DNA from: Promethearchaeota archaeon
GTDB taxonomy: Archaea; Asgardarchaeota; Lokiarchaeia; Sigyniarchaeales; SOKP01
Direction: 5' to 3'
NCBI GenBank assembly: GCA_016839555.1
Contig: JAEOUA010000006.1
Location: 499,982-563,981, forward strand
DNA: 64,000 nt
How positions within the stretch are numbered: the first letter of the stretch is position 1; each line of letters begins with the position of its first letter. The notes below the pieces were generated by a model. The model searched no databases. It was not told the DNA's origin and saw only the letters and a program-made list of their open reading frames with translations. Made by a program: the position numbers and the translations under genes. Positions 44,315-54,152 of the stretch are shown piece after piece.

Positions 44315-46060
44315 TTAAGGATTTTTGAATAATCCCTTACTTTTCTTGTAGAGCCCGATAATTTTCATAGCGGGGGGAGTCTCGAAGGCCACATCCACAT
44401 CGATAACTGTTGGATTTCCAGACTCCTTCGCTCTTTGTAATGCAGGTTTTATTTGATCGGGATCTTCGATTTTTTCCCCATAACAGCCAAACCCTTTTGC
44501 GATTTCCGCATAATTCGTAGAAGGGAAGTCAACATCACAATATCTTTTTCCTAAATTATTTTTTTGATTCGATTTAATCATTCCCCAGCAAGAATTATTT
44601 GCTACCACAACAATAATGGGTAAATTTAAGCGAACAGCAGTATCAAGATCCTGGACATTAAACATGAAGCTCCCATCTCCAGAAAGACAGACCACATCTT
44701 TATCAGGCTTAGCAATTTGAGCCCCAATAGCATGAGGGATCCCTGTCCCTAAGTGTCCCATAGTTATTGGATAATAGGTACATCGTGGTTGCCTTGGAAA
44801 ATTACTTAATAACCCGAATGTAAATACAGCAATATCTCCTCCATCTAAAACAAATTGAGTATCTGGTTTTATAAAGTCCAAAACTTCATATGCCAGTCTC
44901 TGTGGCTTCATTGGACGTTTATCTGATTTTAGTATTTTTTGGATCAATATTCGATCTTCTTGCTTAAGTTCTGTAAGATATTGATTCCACTCGTTCCAAG
45001 TTGTTATTTTATCCTTAGATAGTGCCTCCTCCATTTCTAATAGGAGCTGATCAATGATTATTTTAGCATCCCCAATAAGCGAAACATCTACAGGTCTGTT
45101 TTTACCAATTTTTTCTGGATCAATATCATTTTGAACTAATTTTTGATTTTGATTCCAAATAGGTGGTGCTCCATAAAGCAAAGTATAATCCCATTTTGCC
45201 CCAAAAGAGATCACCAAATCTGCTTGAGAAGCTGCTGTTCTAAATGCATTATTTGTTAAGTATGACCCAATATATGTGTCTTTATCGGTGGAGATCGCTC
45301 CAATGCCATTAATTGTGGTAGCACCGGGAATTCTATATTTTTGAGATAGTTTTATAACATTTTCAGAGGCTCCAGAAGCTATAGCCCCTCCTCCCGCGAT
45401 AATTATCGGTTTTTCTGCATTTTTTAAGAGTTCCACTGTTTCTTTAATTAAGCTAGGATTTCCTGACGGCCTATATAAGGGTCTATATTTTTCTGGTGGA
45501 ACAATGTCCTTAAAATATTGTTCTTTTGCATCCCTCACGAGAGCTGTTTCTCGTAATTCTAAGAATACGGGTCCTCTTCTCCCAGACATGGCAGCTTTCA
45601 TTGCTCTCTGAACGGCTTTCGGGATTTCATAAGGATCTTCGACAGAAATTTGTTCTTTAGTGATTGGTTCCATTAATTTCATCTGATCTAATCCTCCTTG
45701 TAAAATTCCACTATCATCGAACATACGGGCAATTTGAGCACCAATCACTAATAATGGAATTGAGTCTGCCCAAGCTGCAGCTACTGCGGGAACTAAATGA
45801 GTTACCCCTGGTCCTGCGGTGCCCATGCAAACTCCAATCTCTCCAGTGGCGCGCGCCCAAGCATCTGCAGCATGCCCTCCTGCTTGTTCATGCCGCATCA
45901 TTACAGTATCGATTCCTTCTTCACGACCCCATCTTTTTATCGCGTCATAAATCCTTAAGAGTTCCCCTCCAACAATCCCAAAAATTTTTGTAATACCTTC
46001 ATTTAGAAGGCATTCTACAAAAAGGTCTCCTCCTTTATTTTTTTCTTCAGTATATACCAT
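44315..46060 (-). CDS. Thiamine-diphosphate-dependent enzyme (acetolactate synthase-like)
   Basis: Three-domain TPP enzyme of about 581 residues from the ATG at 46060. The catalytic Glu is in MMRHEQAGGHAADAWARATG, and the ThDP/Mg motif is SGDGSFMFNVQD followed after about 25 residues by VVANNSCWGM. The middle domain has IIAGGGAIASGA. I prefer 46060 to the GTG at 46096 because an AT-rich TATA-like element at 46099-46112 would put the transcript start after the GTG. The family includes acetolactate synthase large subunit, benzoylformate, sulfoacetaldehyde and oxalyl-CoA enzymes. No small regulatory subunit is present, so a non-branched-chain role is likely. Confidence 0.88.
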   Translation of the reverse strand: MVYTEEKNKGGDLFVECLLNEGITKIFGIVGGELLRIYDAIKRWGREEGIDTVMMRHEQAGGHAADAWARATGEIGVCMGTAGPGVTHLVPAVAAAWADSIPLLVIGAQIARMFDDSGILQGGLDQMKLMEPITKEQISVEDPYEIPKAVQRAMKAAMSGRRGPVFLELRETALVRDAKEQYFKDIVPPEKYRPLYRPSGNPSLIKETVELLKNAEKPIIIAGGGAIASGASENVIKLSQKYRIPGATTINGIGAISTDKDTYIGSYLTNNAFRTAASQADLVISFGAKWDYTLLYGAPPIWNQNQKLVQNDIDPEKIGKNRPVDVSLIGDAKIIIDQLLLEMEEALSKDKITTWNEWNQYLTELKQEDRILIQKILKSDKRPMKPQRLAYEVLDFIKPDTQFVLDGGDIAVFTFGLLSNFPRQPRCTYYPITMGHLGTGIPHAIGAQIAKPDKDVVCLSGDGSFMFNVQDLDTAVRLNLPIIVVVANNSCWGMIKSNQKNNLGKRYCDVDFPSTNYAEIAKGFGCYGEKIEDPDQIKPALQRAKESGNPTVIDVDVAFETPPAMKIIGLYKKSKGLFKNP

Positions 46061-46148
46061 ATGTATAATTAGAAGAAATGAAAAATAAACTTTCACTTAA
46101 TATATAATTTAGAGGGTAAATTATAGAAAAAGATAAAGAAAAAAATCT

Positions 46149-46598
46149 TTAAAACTCAATAAGTTCGATATAATAACCTAAAGTATTTTTGGTATCTAAA
46201 TATCTGAATGTTAATTTCCCCACTTTTCCAGTTTGAATGACATCAATATTGAATTGGTTTTTAAACTCATTAATAAATTTCTCACTATCTTTCACGTATA
46301 TTCCTAAATGATGTAATCCCTCCCTATTTTCTTCTAAAAATTCAGTATAGAGATTTGGTCCTGTGGCTTCAATAACTTCAACAATTTCTAATTGTTTGCC
46401 TCCAAAAAAATCCATAATTTTTTTCATTTTATAGGTTCCTTCTTGACCTCGACAAACCACAGAAGCATCTTGTTCAACGATATTACATCCTCCTTTAAAA
46501 TTGAAAAGATCTCCATATAATTTAGCAGATGCTTCAATGTCTCGAACCAGAATTCCGATCTGGTCAAATTTTTCTAATTTTATATCTTTATTACTCAT
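46149..46598 (-). CDS. VOC/glyoxalase-fold protein (methylmalonyl-CoA epimerase-like)
   Basis: Two paired beta-alpha-beta-beta-beta modules in about 149 residues. Possible metal ligands are Gln in KFDQIGILVRD (a Gln there is also used in human glyoxalase I, where epimerases usually have His), Glu in LEIVEVIEATG, His in EGLHHLGIYV and Glu in GYYIELIEF. It could be an epimerase, lyase or dioxygenase; sequence does not decide. The ATG at 46598 is preferred over the GTG at 46607. It lies about 19 bp after hcyS and about 90 bp before the TPP enzyme start on the same strand. Confidence 0.82.
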   Translation of the reverse strand: MSNKDIKLEKFDQIGILVRDIEASAKLYGDLFNFKGGCNIVEQDASVVCRGQEGTYKMKKIMDFFGGKQLEIVEVIEATGPNLYTEFLEENREGLHHLGIYVKDSEKFINEFKNQFNIDVIQTGKVGKLTFRYLDTKNTLGYYIELIEF

Positions 46599-46617
46599 AA
46601 TTTTCACATTTTAATAA

Positions 46618-47916
46618 TTAATATACTTTTGGATAAAACTCTAATTTTCCAGTTGGTTCTTTTAATATAAACTCTCTATTTAAAATCATCTTTTTTAATT
46701 TGTTGGCTAATTGAATTGCTCCATGTCTGTCAGATTGCCTAAGAACCACAGGAATTTTTTTTTTCTCTTTCATTCCCTTTAATTTCACATCCACACTTTT
46801 CAAATCCGCTTTAAACGCATCTTCAGGACAAACCACAAAACATGTGCCACAATTAAAACACCTACTTCTGTCTATGCCTTTTTTTAAGTCAAATGCATTT
46901 GTCGGGCATTTTTCCTCAGAAGGGCAATAATCGCAATCGATACATTTTTCCGGATCAAATTCTACAACAAAATTATTATCCCATACATCTCCATATGTTA
47001 TTTCCCCTACATCAAATCTTCCAACTACATTTAAAACTCTAAGAGGTACTTGTTTATCAGATTTCCTGATATTATTCCATATTCTTTCATTTAAAATAGG
47101 AATAGGCACTGCAATTGAACAAATACTTTCTAACCCATAAGACGTCCTAAAAGCACCCATAAAATTTGGATCCATTCCTCTAAAATCACAGATTGTTTGC
47201 ATATTTGGTTTTAATCTATCATTTCTTGTTCCCGGACCAATAACATATCCAATTTGTCCGTTTACCAGGATGTTTGTACCCATTCCGATTATGTCTGCAT
47301 TTGGATCATTTTGAAAAGGATTTAATGCACCACAACCAGAAAAAGTTAATTGAGAAAAATTTCCCTTGAGTGGGAGCACAGAAAAAATAGTTTCTACGTC
47401 ATTATCCGTTGGATTTACCATTGCAAAATAGTTTTTTATAGATTGTCTAGTCCCCATTAGTCTAGCAAATTGAAAATCATCAAGAGCTAACTGTTTTTCA
47501 ATTACTAAACCCTCTACACTTTTTGCGATTACTTTTACAGATTTACCTTCAACTAAATCTCGAAAAAGCATGCCACCAGAGTAGTTTTTGCGGGTTGTAC
47601 TGTGCGCGGTCCCATATAAGATCAAATCAATAATTCCTAGAAATTCATTTGGACAAGGTCCGGGATATCCCGGAATACCATTCATACTTACATCAATAAA
47701 CTTTCTAACTTTCTTAGGAGGAGTTATTCTAAAAGAAAAGATACCCGAGATTCCAGACATTAAAGCTTTAGTAGCTGTTGTCACTATATCGACATCCTCA
47801 AATTTAACTTTTTCTCCATCGTCTAATTTATCAATTAGTTCTTGCACAGTTAATACTTTTGCATTCCCTTTTTTAATACGTGAATTAATTTCATCCAGTG
47901 TTCTTTTTTTAGGCAA
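46618..47916 (-). CDS. hcyS: HcyS-type protein (DUF39) fused to a 2[4Fe-4S] ferredoxin domain
   Basis: Protein of 432 residues. The N-terminal 310 residues are DUF39: SGISGIFSFRITPPK and NGIPGYPGPCPNE with a conserved Cys88. In methanogens DUF39 proteins make homocysteine from aspartate semialdehyde and sulfide, working with a ferredoxin-type partner. Here that partner is fused: two clusters at C325-C328-C331-C337 (CIDCDYCPSEEKCP) and C353-C356-C359-C363 (CFNCGTCFVVCP). The start is a TTG at 47916. It heads the minus-strand run with VOC, TPP enzyme and SDR. The family call is strong; the methanogen role is extended by analogy. Confidence 0.88.
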   Translation of the reverse strand: MPKKRTLDEINSRIKKGNAKVLTVQELIDKLDDGEKVKFEDVDIVTTATKALMSGISGIFSFRITPPKKVRKFIDVSMNGIPGYPGPCPNEFLGIIDLILYGTAHSTTRKNYSGGMLFRDLVEGKSVKVIAKSVEGLVIEKQLALDDFQFARLMGTRQSIKNYFAMVNPTDNDVETIFSVLPLKGNFSQLTFSGCGALNPFQNDPNADIIGMGTNILVNGQIGYVIGPGTRNDRLKPNMQTICDFRGMDPNFMGAFRTSYGLESICSIAVPIPILNERIWNNIRKSDKQVPLRVLNVVGRFDVGEITYGDVWDNNFVVEFDPEKCIDCDYCPSEEKCPTNAFDLKKGIDRSRCFNCGTCFVVCPEDAFKADLKSVDVKLKGMKEKKKIPVVLRQSDRHGAIQLANKLKKMILNREFILKEPTGKLEFYPKVY

Positions 47917-48057
47917 GGCTATCCATCAACTAATAAAAAAACTCTAAATTTTTTATAAATAAATATTATAAATTGATAATTAAAAGAAAATAGGAAAAAA
48001 TAAAAATTTTTTAAAAATTTTTAAAAGAATTGAAAATAAAATTGAGGTTTTAAATAA

Positions 48058-48768
48058 TTGTCATATTTTGAATCAAGATTAAAAGTGAATTTTAAAAACT
48101 TAGATGAGATTAATGAAAAGCTTAAATTATGTGAGCAATTAAGGATAAGAAATTTGATATTAGAACCTAAAAATAATTTATTAGAGATTAATCCAAAGAT
48201 TAAAGATTCTCTACAAAAATTAACAGAGATTAATCTATTTTATCGAATCACATTATTAGATAAAAATTTAAAAGAGCTCAAAAAGCATATAAAATTATGT
48301 AAAAACAATCCTGAAATAATATCCATTGAATCTACTAGTCAAGATATACAGAAATATGCTGCAACGGATACCAGAATAGATTTAATATCATTTAGTGATT
48401 ATAATGTGTTAAAAACATTTTCAAAAGGTGTTTTATCCTTGGCAAATCAAAATAATAAATTTATAGAATTCAGCTTAACTCCAATTATGAGTAATTATCG
48501 ATCATATCAATCGAAAGCATTCAGAAAATTGCATCGCTCAATAAAATTGGCCATAAATTCTCATGCAAAATTTATTATAAGCGGAAATTTTAATAATTTA
48601 TATGATCTAAGGAACCCTAGAGCTCTCATAAGTATATGCCATACATTACTTGGAATACCTTTAGGAGAAGCTAAAAAAGCATTTAGCAATAATGTTAAAG
48701 CATTATTAAAAAAAGCGGAACAAAGAAGTAATAAATTCATATTTGAAAATGGTGTTGAGTTAATATGA
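48058..48768 (+). CDS. rnp3: RNase P protein component 3 (Rpp30)
   Basis: TIM-barrel-like RNase P protein of 236 residues, TTG start. Typical Rpp30 segments are IRNLILEPKNN, RIDLISFSDYNVLK, FIEFSLTPIM and FIISGNFNNLYDLRNPRALI, ending with LGIPLGEAKKAFSNN. It supports tRNA 5' processing together with the RNase P RNA. Its stop overlaps the pop5 start by four bases, giving a coupled pair as in many archaea. Confidence 0.92.
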   Translation: MSYFESRLKVNFKNLDEINEKLKLCEQLRIRNLILEPKNNLLEINPKIKDSLQKLTEINLFYRITLLDKNLKELKKHIKLCKNNPEIISIESTSQDIQKYAATDTRIDLISFSDYNVLKTFSKGVLSLANQNNKFIEFSLTPIMSNYRSYQSKAFRKLHRSIKLAINSHAKFIISGNFNNLYDLRNPRALISICHTLLGIPLGEAKKAFSNNVKALLKKAEQRSNKFIFENGVELI

Positions 48769-49103
48769 TTAAAAAAGAAAAGCAAAGATATATCTTATTC
48801 AAAATCATAACAGAACCCGAAACGAAACTAACTATATTGAACAAGAAAGATTTTCTCGAAATCTTATGGAGTGTGATTTGGAATTATTTTGGAATGAATA
48901 CAGCAAATAAAATGGGATTATGGTTAGCAGAATTTGATTGGAATAAAAGATATGGAATTATTAGGTGCTCTCATATCACCAAAGAGATAACCATCTCTGC
49001 GCTCAGTTTGATTAAGAAAATAAATAATGAAAGAATTGTTATAACACCCATTAAAACTTCAGGAGTTATCAATAAAATTCAAAAGATGGTAGATAATTTG
49101 TAA
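48765..49103 (+). CDS. rnp2: RNase P protein component 2 (Pop5)
   Basis: Protein of 112 residues matching archaeal Pop5, with N-terminal KQRYILFKIITEP, the central LWSVIWNYFGMNTANKMGLW and GIIRCSHITKEITISALSLI. Pop5 pairs with Rpp30 in the holoenzyme and helps activate the catalytic RNA domain. It starts at an ATG inside the rpp30 stop region (48765). About 250 bp of A/T-rich DNA with no recognisable feature follow. Confidence 0.9.
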   Translation: MIKKEKQRYILFKIITEPETKLTILNKKDFLEILWSVIWNYFGMNTANKMGLWLAEFDWNKRYGIIRCSHITKEITISALSLIKKINNERIVITPIKTSGVINKIQKMVDNL

Positions 49104-49357
49104 ATAAATATATTACTAAAATCAAAAAATATCAAAAAATTAGTTAAATATATAAAAATCATAAAAAAAGATTCATAAAAAGCAAATAAAATTTTAAAAT
49201 GGCAATAAGATTCACATTCTGGGATTAATTCTTAAAATAATAAACTTCATAATGAATTTTATATTAATATTTAACTAATTATTAAAAAGGATAAATTATA
49301 TAATGAATTAAAAAATATATCAAAAAATATTAAATTTGAAAAATAGGGTAAAAATAT

Positions 49358-49804
49358 TTGAAGAAATGGCAGATAACTTTAAAATATGAGAAAAAAAAGG
49401 AAAAAACTTTAGAATTATTTGATGCGCGACGATATTTTGATGGTTATTTAAGAATAAAAAGAAGCTATTTTAATGGATTATTAAAGACAATAAATAAAAC
49501 TAGGAATTATTTTAGCGGTAGGGCTATTGAAAAAGTAGTTTCTCCTAAAAATGAGGATTGGACTTTAAATCCATGGATCTTATTAATAATTAAAGATAAA
49601 GAGAAGCAAAAGCGTTTTTGGTTTTTGATCAAAAGAGAAGAGGATTTATCAGGCCTCTTAATTGCAATAGGTCCCAAAGAATTTGCAGATTATAATTATA
49701 CCAATTCTGAAGCAAAAAGGGAAATAATGAGGATCTTTAATTATATTGTTGCTTATCTAAATAAATTTAATTGCATTATTCTCCTGCCTAATTATCTCTC
49801 ATAA
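49358..49804 (+). CDS. Hypothetical protein, 148 residues
   Basis: Not recognised. TTG start at 49358 after an AT-rich leader. The sequence is basic (KKWQITLKYEKKKEK) with alternating beta/alpha character and several Trp/Tyr residues in the middle (WTLNPWILLII, QKRFWFLIKREEDLSGLLI). No membrane segment, signal peptide or metal motif is visible. It could be a small RNA- or nucleotide-binding protein near the RNase P genes, but nothing proves that. A spurious frame is less likely because base composition and the 148-codon length fit real genes here. Confidence 0.5.
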   Translation: MKKWQITLKYEKKKEKTLELFDARRYFDGYLRIKRSYFNGLLKTINKTRNYFSGRAIEKVVSPKNEDWTLNPWILLIIKDKEKQKRFWFLIKREEDLSGLLIAIGPKEFADYNYTNSEAKREIMRIFNYIVAYLNKFNCIILLPNYLS

Positions 49805-50008
49805 CTTTTCAATATTTATCCTTATTCTAAATCTAATTAGCTAATTTTTTGTAATTTTACTCGAATTATCAGAAATTTTACTAATAATTGAAAGATAGAT
49901 TTCAAGAAAAAAATTTTAAATTAAAACACTATTATTCCTTAATAATATAATTCTGCTTAATATGAAAAAAAATAAAGAAGAAAAAAGTAAAGAAAGTGCA
50001 TAAAAGAT

Positions 50009-50884
50009 TTGAGTGAAAAGGGCTCTAAAATTTTAATTATATTTCTATTAACTAATATTTTTCTAATATCAATGTTGTTTCCCACGACTGTAAAGGCCCA
50101 GGAGAAAGAAATTGCACCTGGTTTTGGATTCCCTCCGTTTATTAATGGCAAAGTGGATAGCTATATAGGTGAATGGAGTTGGGCAAGTTCTCAAACAGTC
50201 CCTATAAAAACAAATCCAAGTGATAAAGGTCTAAATATAACTGTGAAGGCCCTCCAATTTTTAGATAATCTATACATTTTATGTCAATATGAGTTAGAGC
50301 CCAATAGTATTGAAAAGAATGAATTTTTAGGACTTCTGATTTCTGAAACAGATTCAGATGATATTAATAATTTAACAGATGGAAAAATAATAAAGATTTC
50401 TAATTCTCAAGATTCTTTTAGTGATTATTATATTGATGATTTTAATTTTACTGAGGAATCACCTCAAGAAGTAGATGGAATAGGTGCTGGAACTAATAAA
50501 ACGAGCAAAGAGGGATATATTCTAATGACTTATGAATTTAAGATACCTTTAAATCCTAAAAATCAAAAGAATCAAAAATTAGAATATGGAAATAATTATT
50601 CTTTTACAATATGTCAAGGTAATAATTTCACACTAATGGAAGGAGTTCCGGAAGGTATTATAAGAAATAATAGCATTATAGTAAAAATAGAAAAGCCATC
50701 AATAATTTTTTATATATTATTATATAATCTTTTTAATCCCCCAACTGAAATAAATTATAATGAAGTAGTAACTATCGTTTTAAAGATTATCATTTTTGGT
50801 ATCGTTTATCTTGCTTTTTTTAGCTATGTTTTTAAAATTATATTTTCATTTAGAAAACAGATTCGGAGGATTAAAAAAATATAA
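50009..50884 (+). CDS. Secreted/membrane-anchored protein with DOMON/CBM9-like domain
   Basis: Protein of 291 residues with a TTG start. Residues 8-30 (ILIIFLLTNIFLISMLFPTT) form a signal peptide or anchor. The extracellular part begins FPPFINGKVDSYIGEWSWA, the I-N-G-x-x-D-x-x-E-W lead of DOMON/CBM9-like ligand-binding folds, followed by beta-strand-rich sequence with YILMTYEFKIPL. A C-terminal membrane segment (about 255-280) and a basic tail anchor it, so the N-terminal bulk faces outside. Ligands of such domains are sugars or haem. It abuts the next gene with one-base overlap. Confidence 0.6.
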   Translation: MSEKGSKILIIFLLTNIFLISMLFPTTVKAQEKEIAPGFGFPPFINGKVDSYIGEWSWASSQTVPIKTNPSDKGLNITVKALQFLDNLYILCQYELEPNSIEKNEFLGLLISETDSDDINNLTDGKIIKISNSQDSFSDYYIDDFNFTEESPQEVDGIGAGTNKTSKEGYILMTYEFKIPLNPKNQKNQKLEYGNNYSFTICQGNNFTLMEGVPEGIIRNNSIIVKIEKPSIIFYILLYNLFNPPTEINYNEVVTIVLKIIIFGIVYLAFFSYVFKIIFSFRKQIRRIKKI

Positions 50885-51288
50885 TGCCTAAACTTAAAAA
50901 AATAGAAAAAAAAGCAAAGAAAGATCGGCCTAGAGATGTTGAAGATTATGCTTTTAAATCTATAATTATTTCAGCACTCTTTTCACTATTATGTTTAATA
51001 ATTTCTCTATTTTTTAATGGAGAGTTAATCTCCATAACTATTAATGATAATGTTATCTGGCAACTTATTGAAATATTGATTAGAGTATTCTCAATTTTAT
51101 TCTTTTTTCTTTTTATGATAGTAATCATAGGAAATTATAAAGAATTAACTGGTAAGCCAATATCATGGAAAACCTTAACGTTTGTTTTCATTTTATCAAT
51201 AATTCAATCATTTTTAGATTTAAAAGTTTTTATCATCACATTAATCGGATTAATTTTCTTAACAATTTATCTTTATTTAATCCAGTAA
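50884..51288 (+). CDS. Small polytopic membrane protein
   Basis: Protein of 134 residues with a basic, charged N-terminus (KKIEKKAKKDRPRDVEDY) and three or more hydrophobic segments (about 28-48, 60-82, 95-130). No family is recognised. It starts on the last base of the DOMON-like gene and ends 13 bp before the GDPD gene, so the three appear to be one envelope-related operon. A role as membrane partner of the preceding protein is an inference from overlap. Confidence 0.6.
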   Translation: MPKLKKIEKKAKKDRPRDVEDYAFKSIIISALFSLLCLIISLFFNGELISITINDNVIWQLIEILIRVFSILFFFLFMIVIIGNYKELTGKPISWKTLTFVFILSIIQSFLDLKVFIITLIGLIFLTIYLYLIQ

Positions 51289-51301
51289 AAAATTAAAGAG
51301 A

Positions 51302-52042
51302 GTGTTTAAGATAATCTATATAGGTCATAGAGGTACTAGAGAATTCTTTGATGAAAATACAATTCCTGCATTTAGAGCCGCTAAAAAAGCAGGGGCAGAT
51401 ATCATTGAACTAGATGTTCGTAAAACTAAAGATAATCAATTAATCGTCTTTCATGATAAAACAATAGATAGGATGACAAATTATTCAGGTATAATAAATG
51501 AGCTCTCCTATAACCAACTTAAAAAAATAAAAACTAAACTAAGAAATGAAAAAATCCCATTATTATCTGAGGTACTTAAAAAATTTAAAGACAAAATAGA
51601 TTTTATGATTGAATTAAAAGCTCAAAATGTACAAAGTGAAATAATTGATTTAATCGCCAGAATGAAATTACAAGATCGGAGTGTCATTAGTGGGAGGGAA
51701 TTTGATGCGTTATTAGAAATTAAACGCAATTTTCCTCAAATATCAGTTTGCTATAATATTACAAAAGGAGACTTTACATTAGACAATTTTTTGGAACAAG
51801 GTAAAATTAGGAATTTATCTTTTAATCCTGACATGATTAGTTTAAGGTCAAAATTAGTAAATAAAGAATTTATAAGTATCTGTACCAGTAATAAGATTCT
51901 TCCACTTGCATGGGATTTTATGAAGTATTCAAATCCATTAAACAAGATTAAAGAATTAATAAGAATTGGTATTAAAGGGATTCTTTTTGATAATTATAAA
52001 AACATTCCAATTATTAAAAAATGGAACGCAACCCAAACATAA
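51302..52042 (+). CDS. Glycerophosphodiester phosphodiesterase
   Basis: GDPD-type TIM-barrel enzyme of 246 residues with a GTG start. The catalytic segments are IGHRGTREFFDENTIPAF (His-Arg then Glu-Asn), IIELDVRKTKDNQLIVFHD (Glu, Asp and the second catalytic His) and FMIELKAQN. It hydrolyses glycerophosphodiesters to glycerol phosphate and an alcohol; in archaea it may act on ether-lipid head groups. There is no signal peptide, so it is likely cytoplasmic. It ends immediately before the convergent NFACT stop. Confidence 0.9.
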   Translation: MFKIIYIGHRGTREFFDENTIPAFRAAKKAGADIIELDVRKTKDNQLIVFHDKTIDRMTNYSGIINELSYNQLKKIKTKLRNEKIPLLSEVLKKFKDKIDFMIELKAQNVQSEIIDLIARMKLQDRSVISGREFDALLEIKRNFPQISVCYNITKGDFTLDNFLEQGKIRNLSFNPDMISLRSKLVNKEFISICTSNKILPLAWDFMKYSNPLNKIKELIRIGIKGILFDNYKNIPIIKKWNATQT

Positions 52043-54091
52043 TTAATTATTTGTAGATTTTATTTTCGATAAGCCGTTCGGAAGCATTAAAATCAGATCA
52101 TCTAACGATAATAGTGAAATCCATTTATTAATATTATTATCTGTTTGATTTAGGAAAGCTGAAATAATTTCTTTTGCCATTTTTCCTTTTGAAAAACCAT
52201 TAGGGTGGGGAATAATTTTAATATATATTTTAGCTTGCTCCATAATTGGTTTTTCTGGACCAGCTAGGAGTTTAGGATAAAGAATATAATCCAATTCTTT
52301 ACTCTCGCTTTTTCTTTTGATGAGTTTTAGACCAATAACCAATTCTGTCTTCGCATTTCTAATAAAATTTTTCTTGCCCTCAATCATAAATGATCCTTTT
52401 GGGAGATATTCTCCAGAAGGTGGTGATTTAGAAACTTGTTCCGGACTAACATAAAACACATCAACTATTCCCCAATTATCTTTCCATGCTTGAGAATAAC
52501 TGGCGACAAAATCTGCAGTTTCGTTTAGAGTTTGTTGGGAGACATGCCTTTTTTCTGGATTTTTAATAACCACAAGAGGAGAACCTGGAAAGGTTGTATG
52601 AAAGACTATATCTTGAGGTTCTAAATATTTGCTAAATATTACTTCGTTTGATGAAGCATCTCTTCCACCAATAATTAAAAAATCATCAGAAGATTTAAAC
52701 CATCTATACTTCTCGTACCATTTTTTTTCTGGTTTCTTTATGAGAAAATCTATTTCCTCTTCTGAGCTTTCCTTTTCTTTCTCCAAATTAGCTATTTTCT
52801 TTTTTGTTTTTTCTATTGCTTCTTTTGTCCCTTTAAGTTTATTTCTTGCCTTTTTGCCTCTAGAATAGATCATAGTAGCATTTTCTCCGATACTTTTATT
52901 GAAATCAAGAAATATTTCCTCTCCATTTATATTTAAAACAATTTCTTGAGTTGTTGGTATCACTCTTTTAAAAGATTTAGCACTTCGCATATTTTGTTGC
53001 TTTGCTTTTTGAAGTTTCTCGTTTATTTCATCCCAAGAATAACCTTTTGATTTAGCATCTTTAATTACATTTAACAATTTTTCTAAAGGTTTAAAATTCG
53101 CATATATAAAATCTCCATATTCATAGTATTTTTCAAAATTTTCTTTTAAAGTATCTAAATATTCTTTTTGATTTTTTAATATTTTTTTTTGTGCTTCTAT
53201 TTTTCGATCGAAATCGGAATCTGTACTTTCAATTAATTGTTCTGAATCTATTTTCGAATAATAATTATCAACGGCCTCATTAAATGATGAGAAATATTTT
53301 TTTTTTTGGTCACTATAGATCTTCAATTCAAAAGGAAGAACGGAGAGCTCATTTCCATCATTATCATAAACAACATGAGCGTTTATTTCGGAAAACATTA
53401 ATTCGTTTCTAAGATTTTTAAACGCTTTATATAAATTGTTTAATTCTTTTTTTTCTAATTCATTTCCCATTGAGGTTTTACTAATATTAGATCTTTCACA
53501 GATTTCTTCACTATAAACTCCTGAGATATTTATTTTTCGAGCAAGAGTTCTAACAACCTCTGTATCTATATCAATTAAATCTTCGAATTCATCATGATTA
53601 ATTTCTAAAAAATTTTTACCATAAGATTTAGGAAATTCATATTTTTTATTAGCTAATATATTTCTTTCTTTTAATTTTATATATTTTTTAGCTATTTTTA
53701 CTATTTGATTTTCATCAACAAGAATATAATTTCCTTTACTGAAGAGTTCGATTATAAAACTCCATGGCTTACCTTCTTGATTACTTAATTCGATAATTAT
53801 TATTCTATCGAAATTATATTGATAAATTCTGATAATCTTTCGATTTTTTAAAAATTTTCTTAAAGACATGACATATTGGCTAGGGTATTTTGGAATTGGG
53901 TAATCATATTGCGTCAAATTGACTCTTAAATTTCGTTTAATGATAAGATTTTTGTTTCCATCAAAAGTATTTATTTTAAGAATTAATAGATCTTTCACTT
54001 CATAAATATTTGTTATGTTCCCTTGGGATAAAATTTCATCTAATTCTCGTACTATGGCATATACATCAATATTTGAGAAGGTTTTCTTCAT
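52043..54091 (-). CDS. NFACT-family ribosome quality-control protein (Rqc2/RqcH homologue)
   Basis: Protein of 682 residues. The NFACT-N domain opens SNIDVYAIVRELDEIL and is followed by VNLTQYDYPIPKYPS. A long coiled coil with a helix-hairpin-helix region lies at about 290-440. The NFACT-R domain at about 455-560 contains WFKSSDDFLIIGGRDASSNE and GSPLVVIKNP. It binds split 60S/50S subunits with stalled peptidyl-tRNA and, in bacteria and yeast, adds C-terminal tails. The family is universal in archaea. It is divergent from the 149-residue membrane protein gene, with an A/T microsatellite in the gap at about 54126-54153. Confidence 0.93.
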   Translation of the reverse strand: MKKTFSNIDVYAIVRELDEILSQGNITNIYEVKDLLILKINTFDGNKNLIIKRNLRVNLTQYDYPIPKYPSQYVMSLRKFLKNRKIIRIYQYNFDRIIIIELSNQEGKPWSFIIELFSKGNYILVDENQIVKIAKKYIKLKERNILANKKYEFPKSYGKNFLEINHDEFEDLIDIDTEVVRTLARKINISGVYSEEICERSNISKTSMGNELEKKELNNLYKAFKNLRNELMFSEINAHVVYDNDGNELSVLPFELKIYSDQKKKYFSSFNEAVDNYYSKIDSEQLIESTDSDFDRKIEAQKKILKNQKEYLDTLKENFEKYYEYGDFIYANFKPLEKLLNVIKDAKSKGYSWDEINEKLQKAKQQNMRSAKSFKRVIPTTQEIVLNINGEEIFLDFNKSIGENATMIYSRGKKARNKLKGTKEAIEKTKKKIANLEKEKESSEEEIDFLIKKPEKKWYEKYRWFKSSDDFLIIGGRDASSNEVIFSKYLEPQDIVFHTTFPGSPLVVIKNPEKRHVSQQTLNETADFVASYSQAWKDNWGIVDVFYVSPEQVSKSPPSGEYLPKGSFMIEGKKNFIRNAKTELVIGLKLIKRKSESKELDYILYPKLLAGPEKPIMEQAKIYIKIIPHPNGFSKGKMAKEIISAFLNQTDNNINKWISLLSLDDLILMLPNGLSKIKSTNN

Positions 54092-54152
54092 TCTTATTCA
54101 AATTACTTTGAGATACTTTAAGATTTAATAATTATTATTAATAATAATAATT

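Noticed and set aside
46060-46096. Signal peptide at the N-terminus of the TPP enzyme
   Set aside because: The hydrophobic 12 residues come only from the upstream GTG; the TATA-like element and the family N-terminus favour the ATG at 46060.
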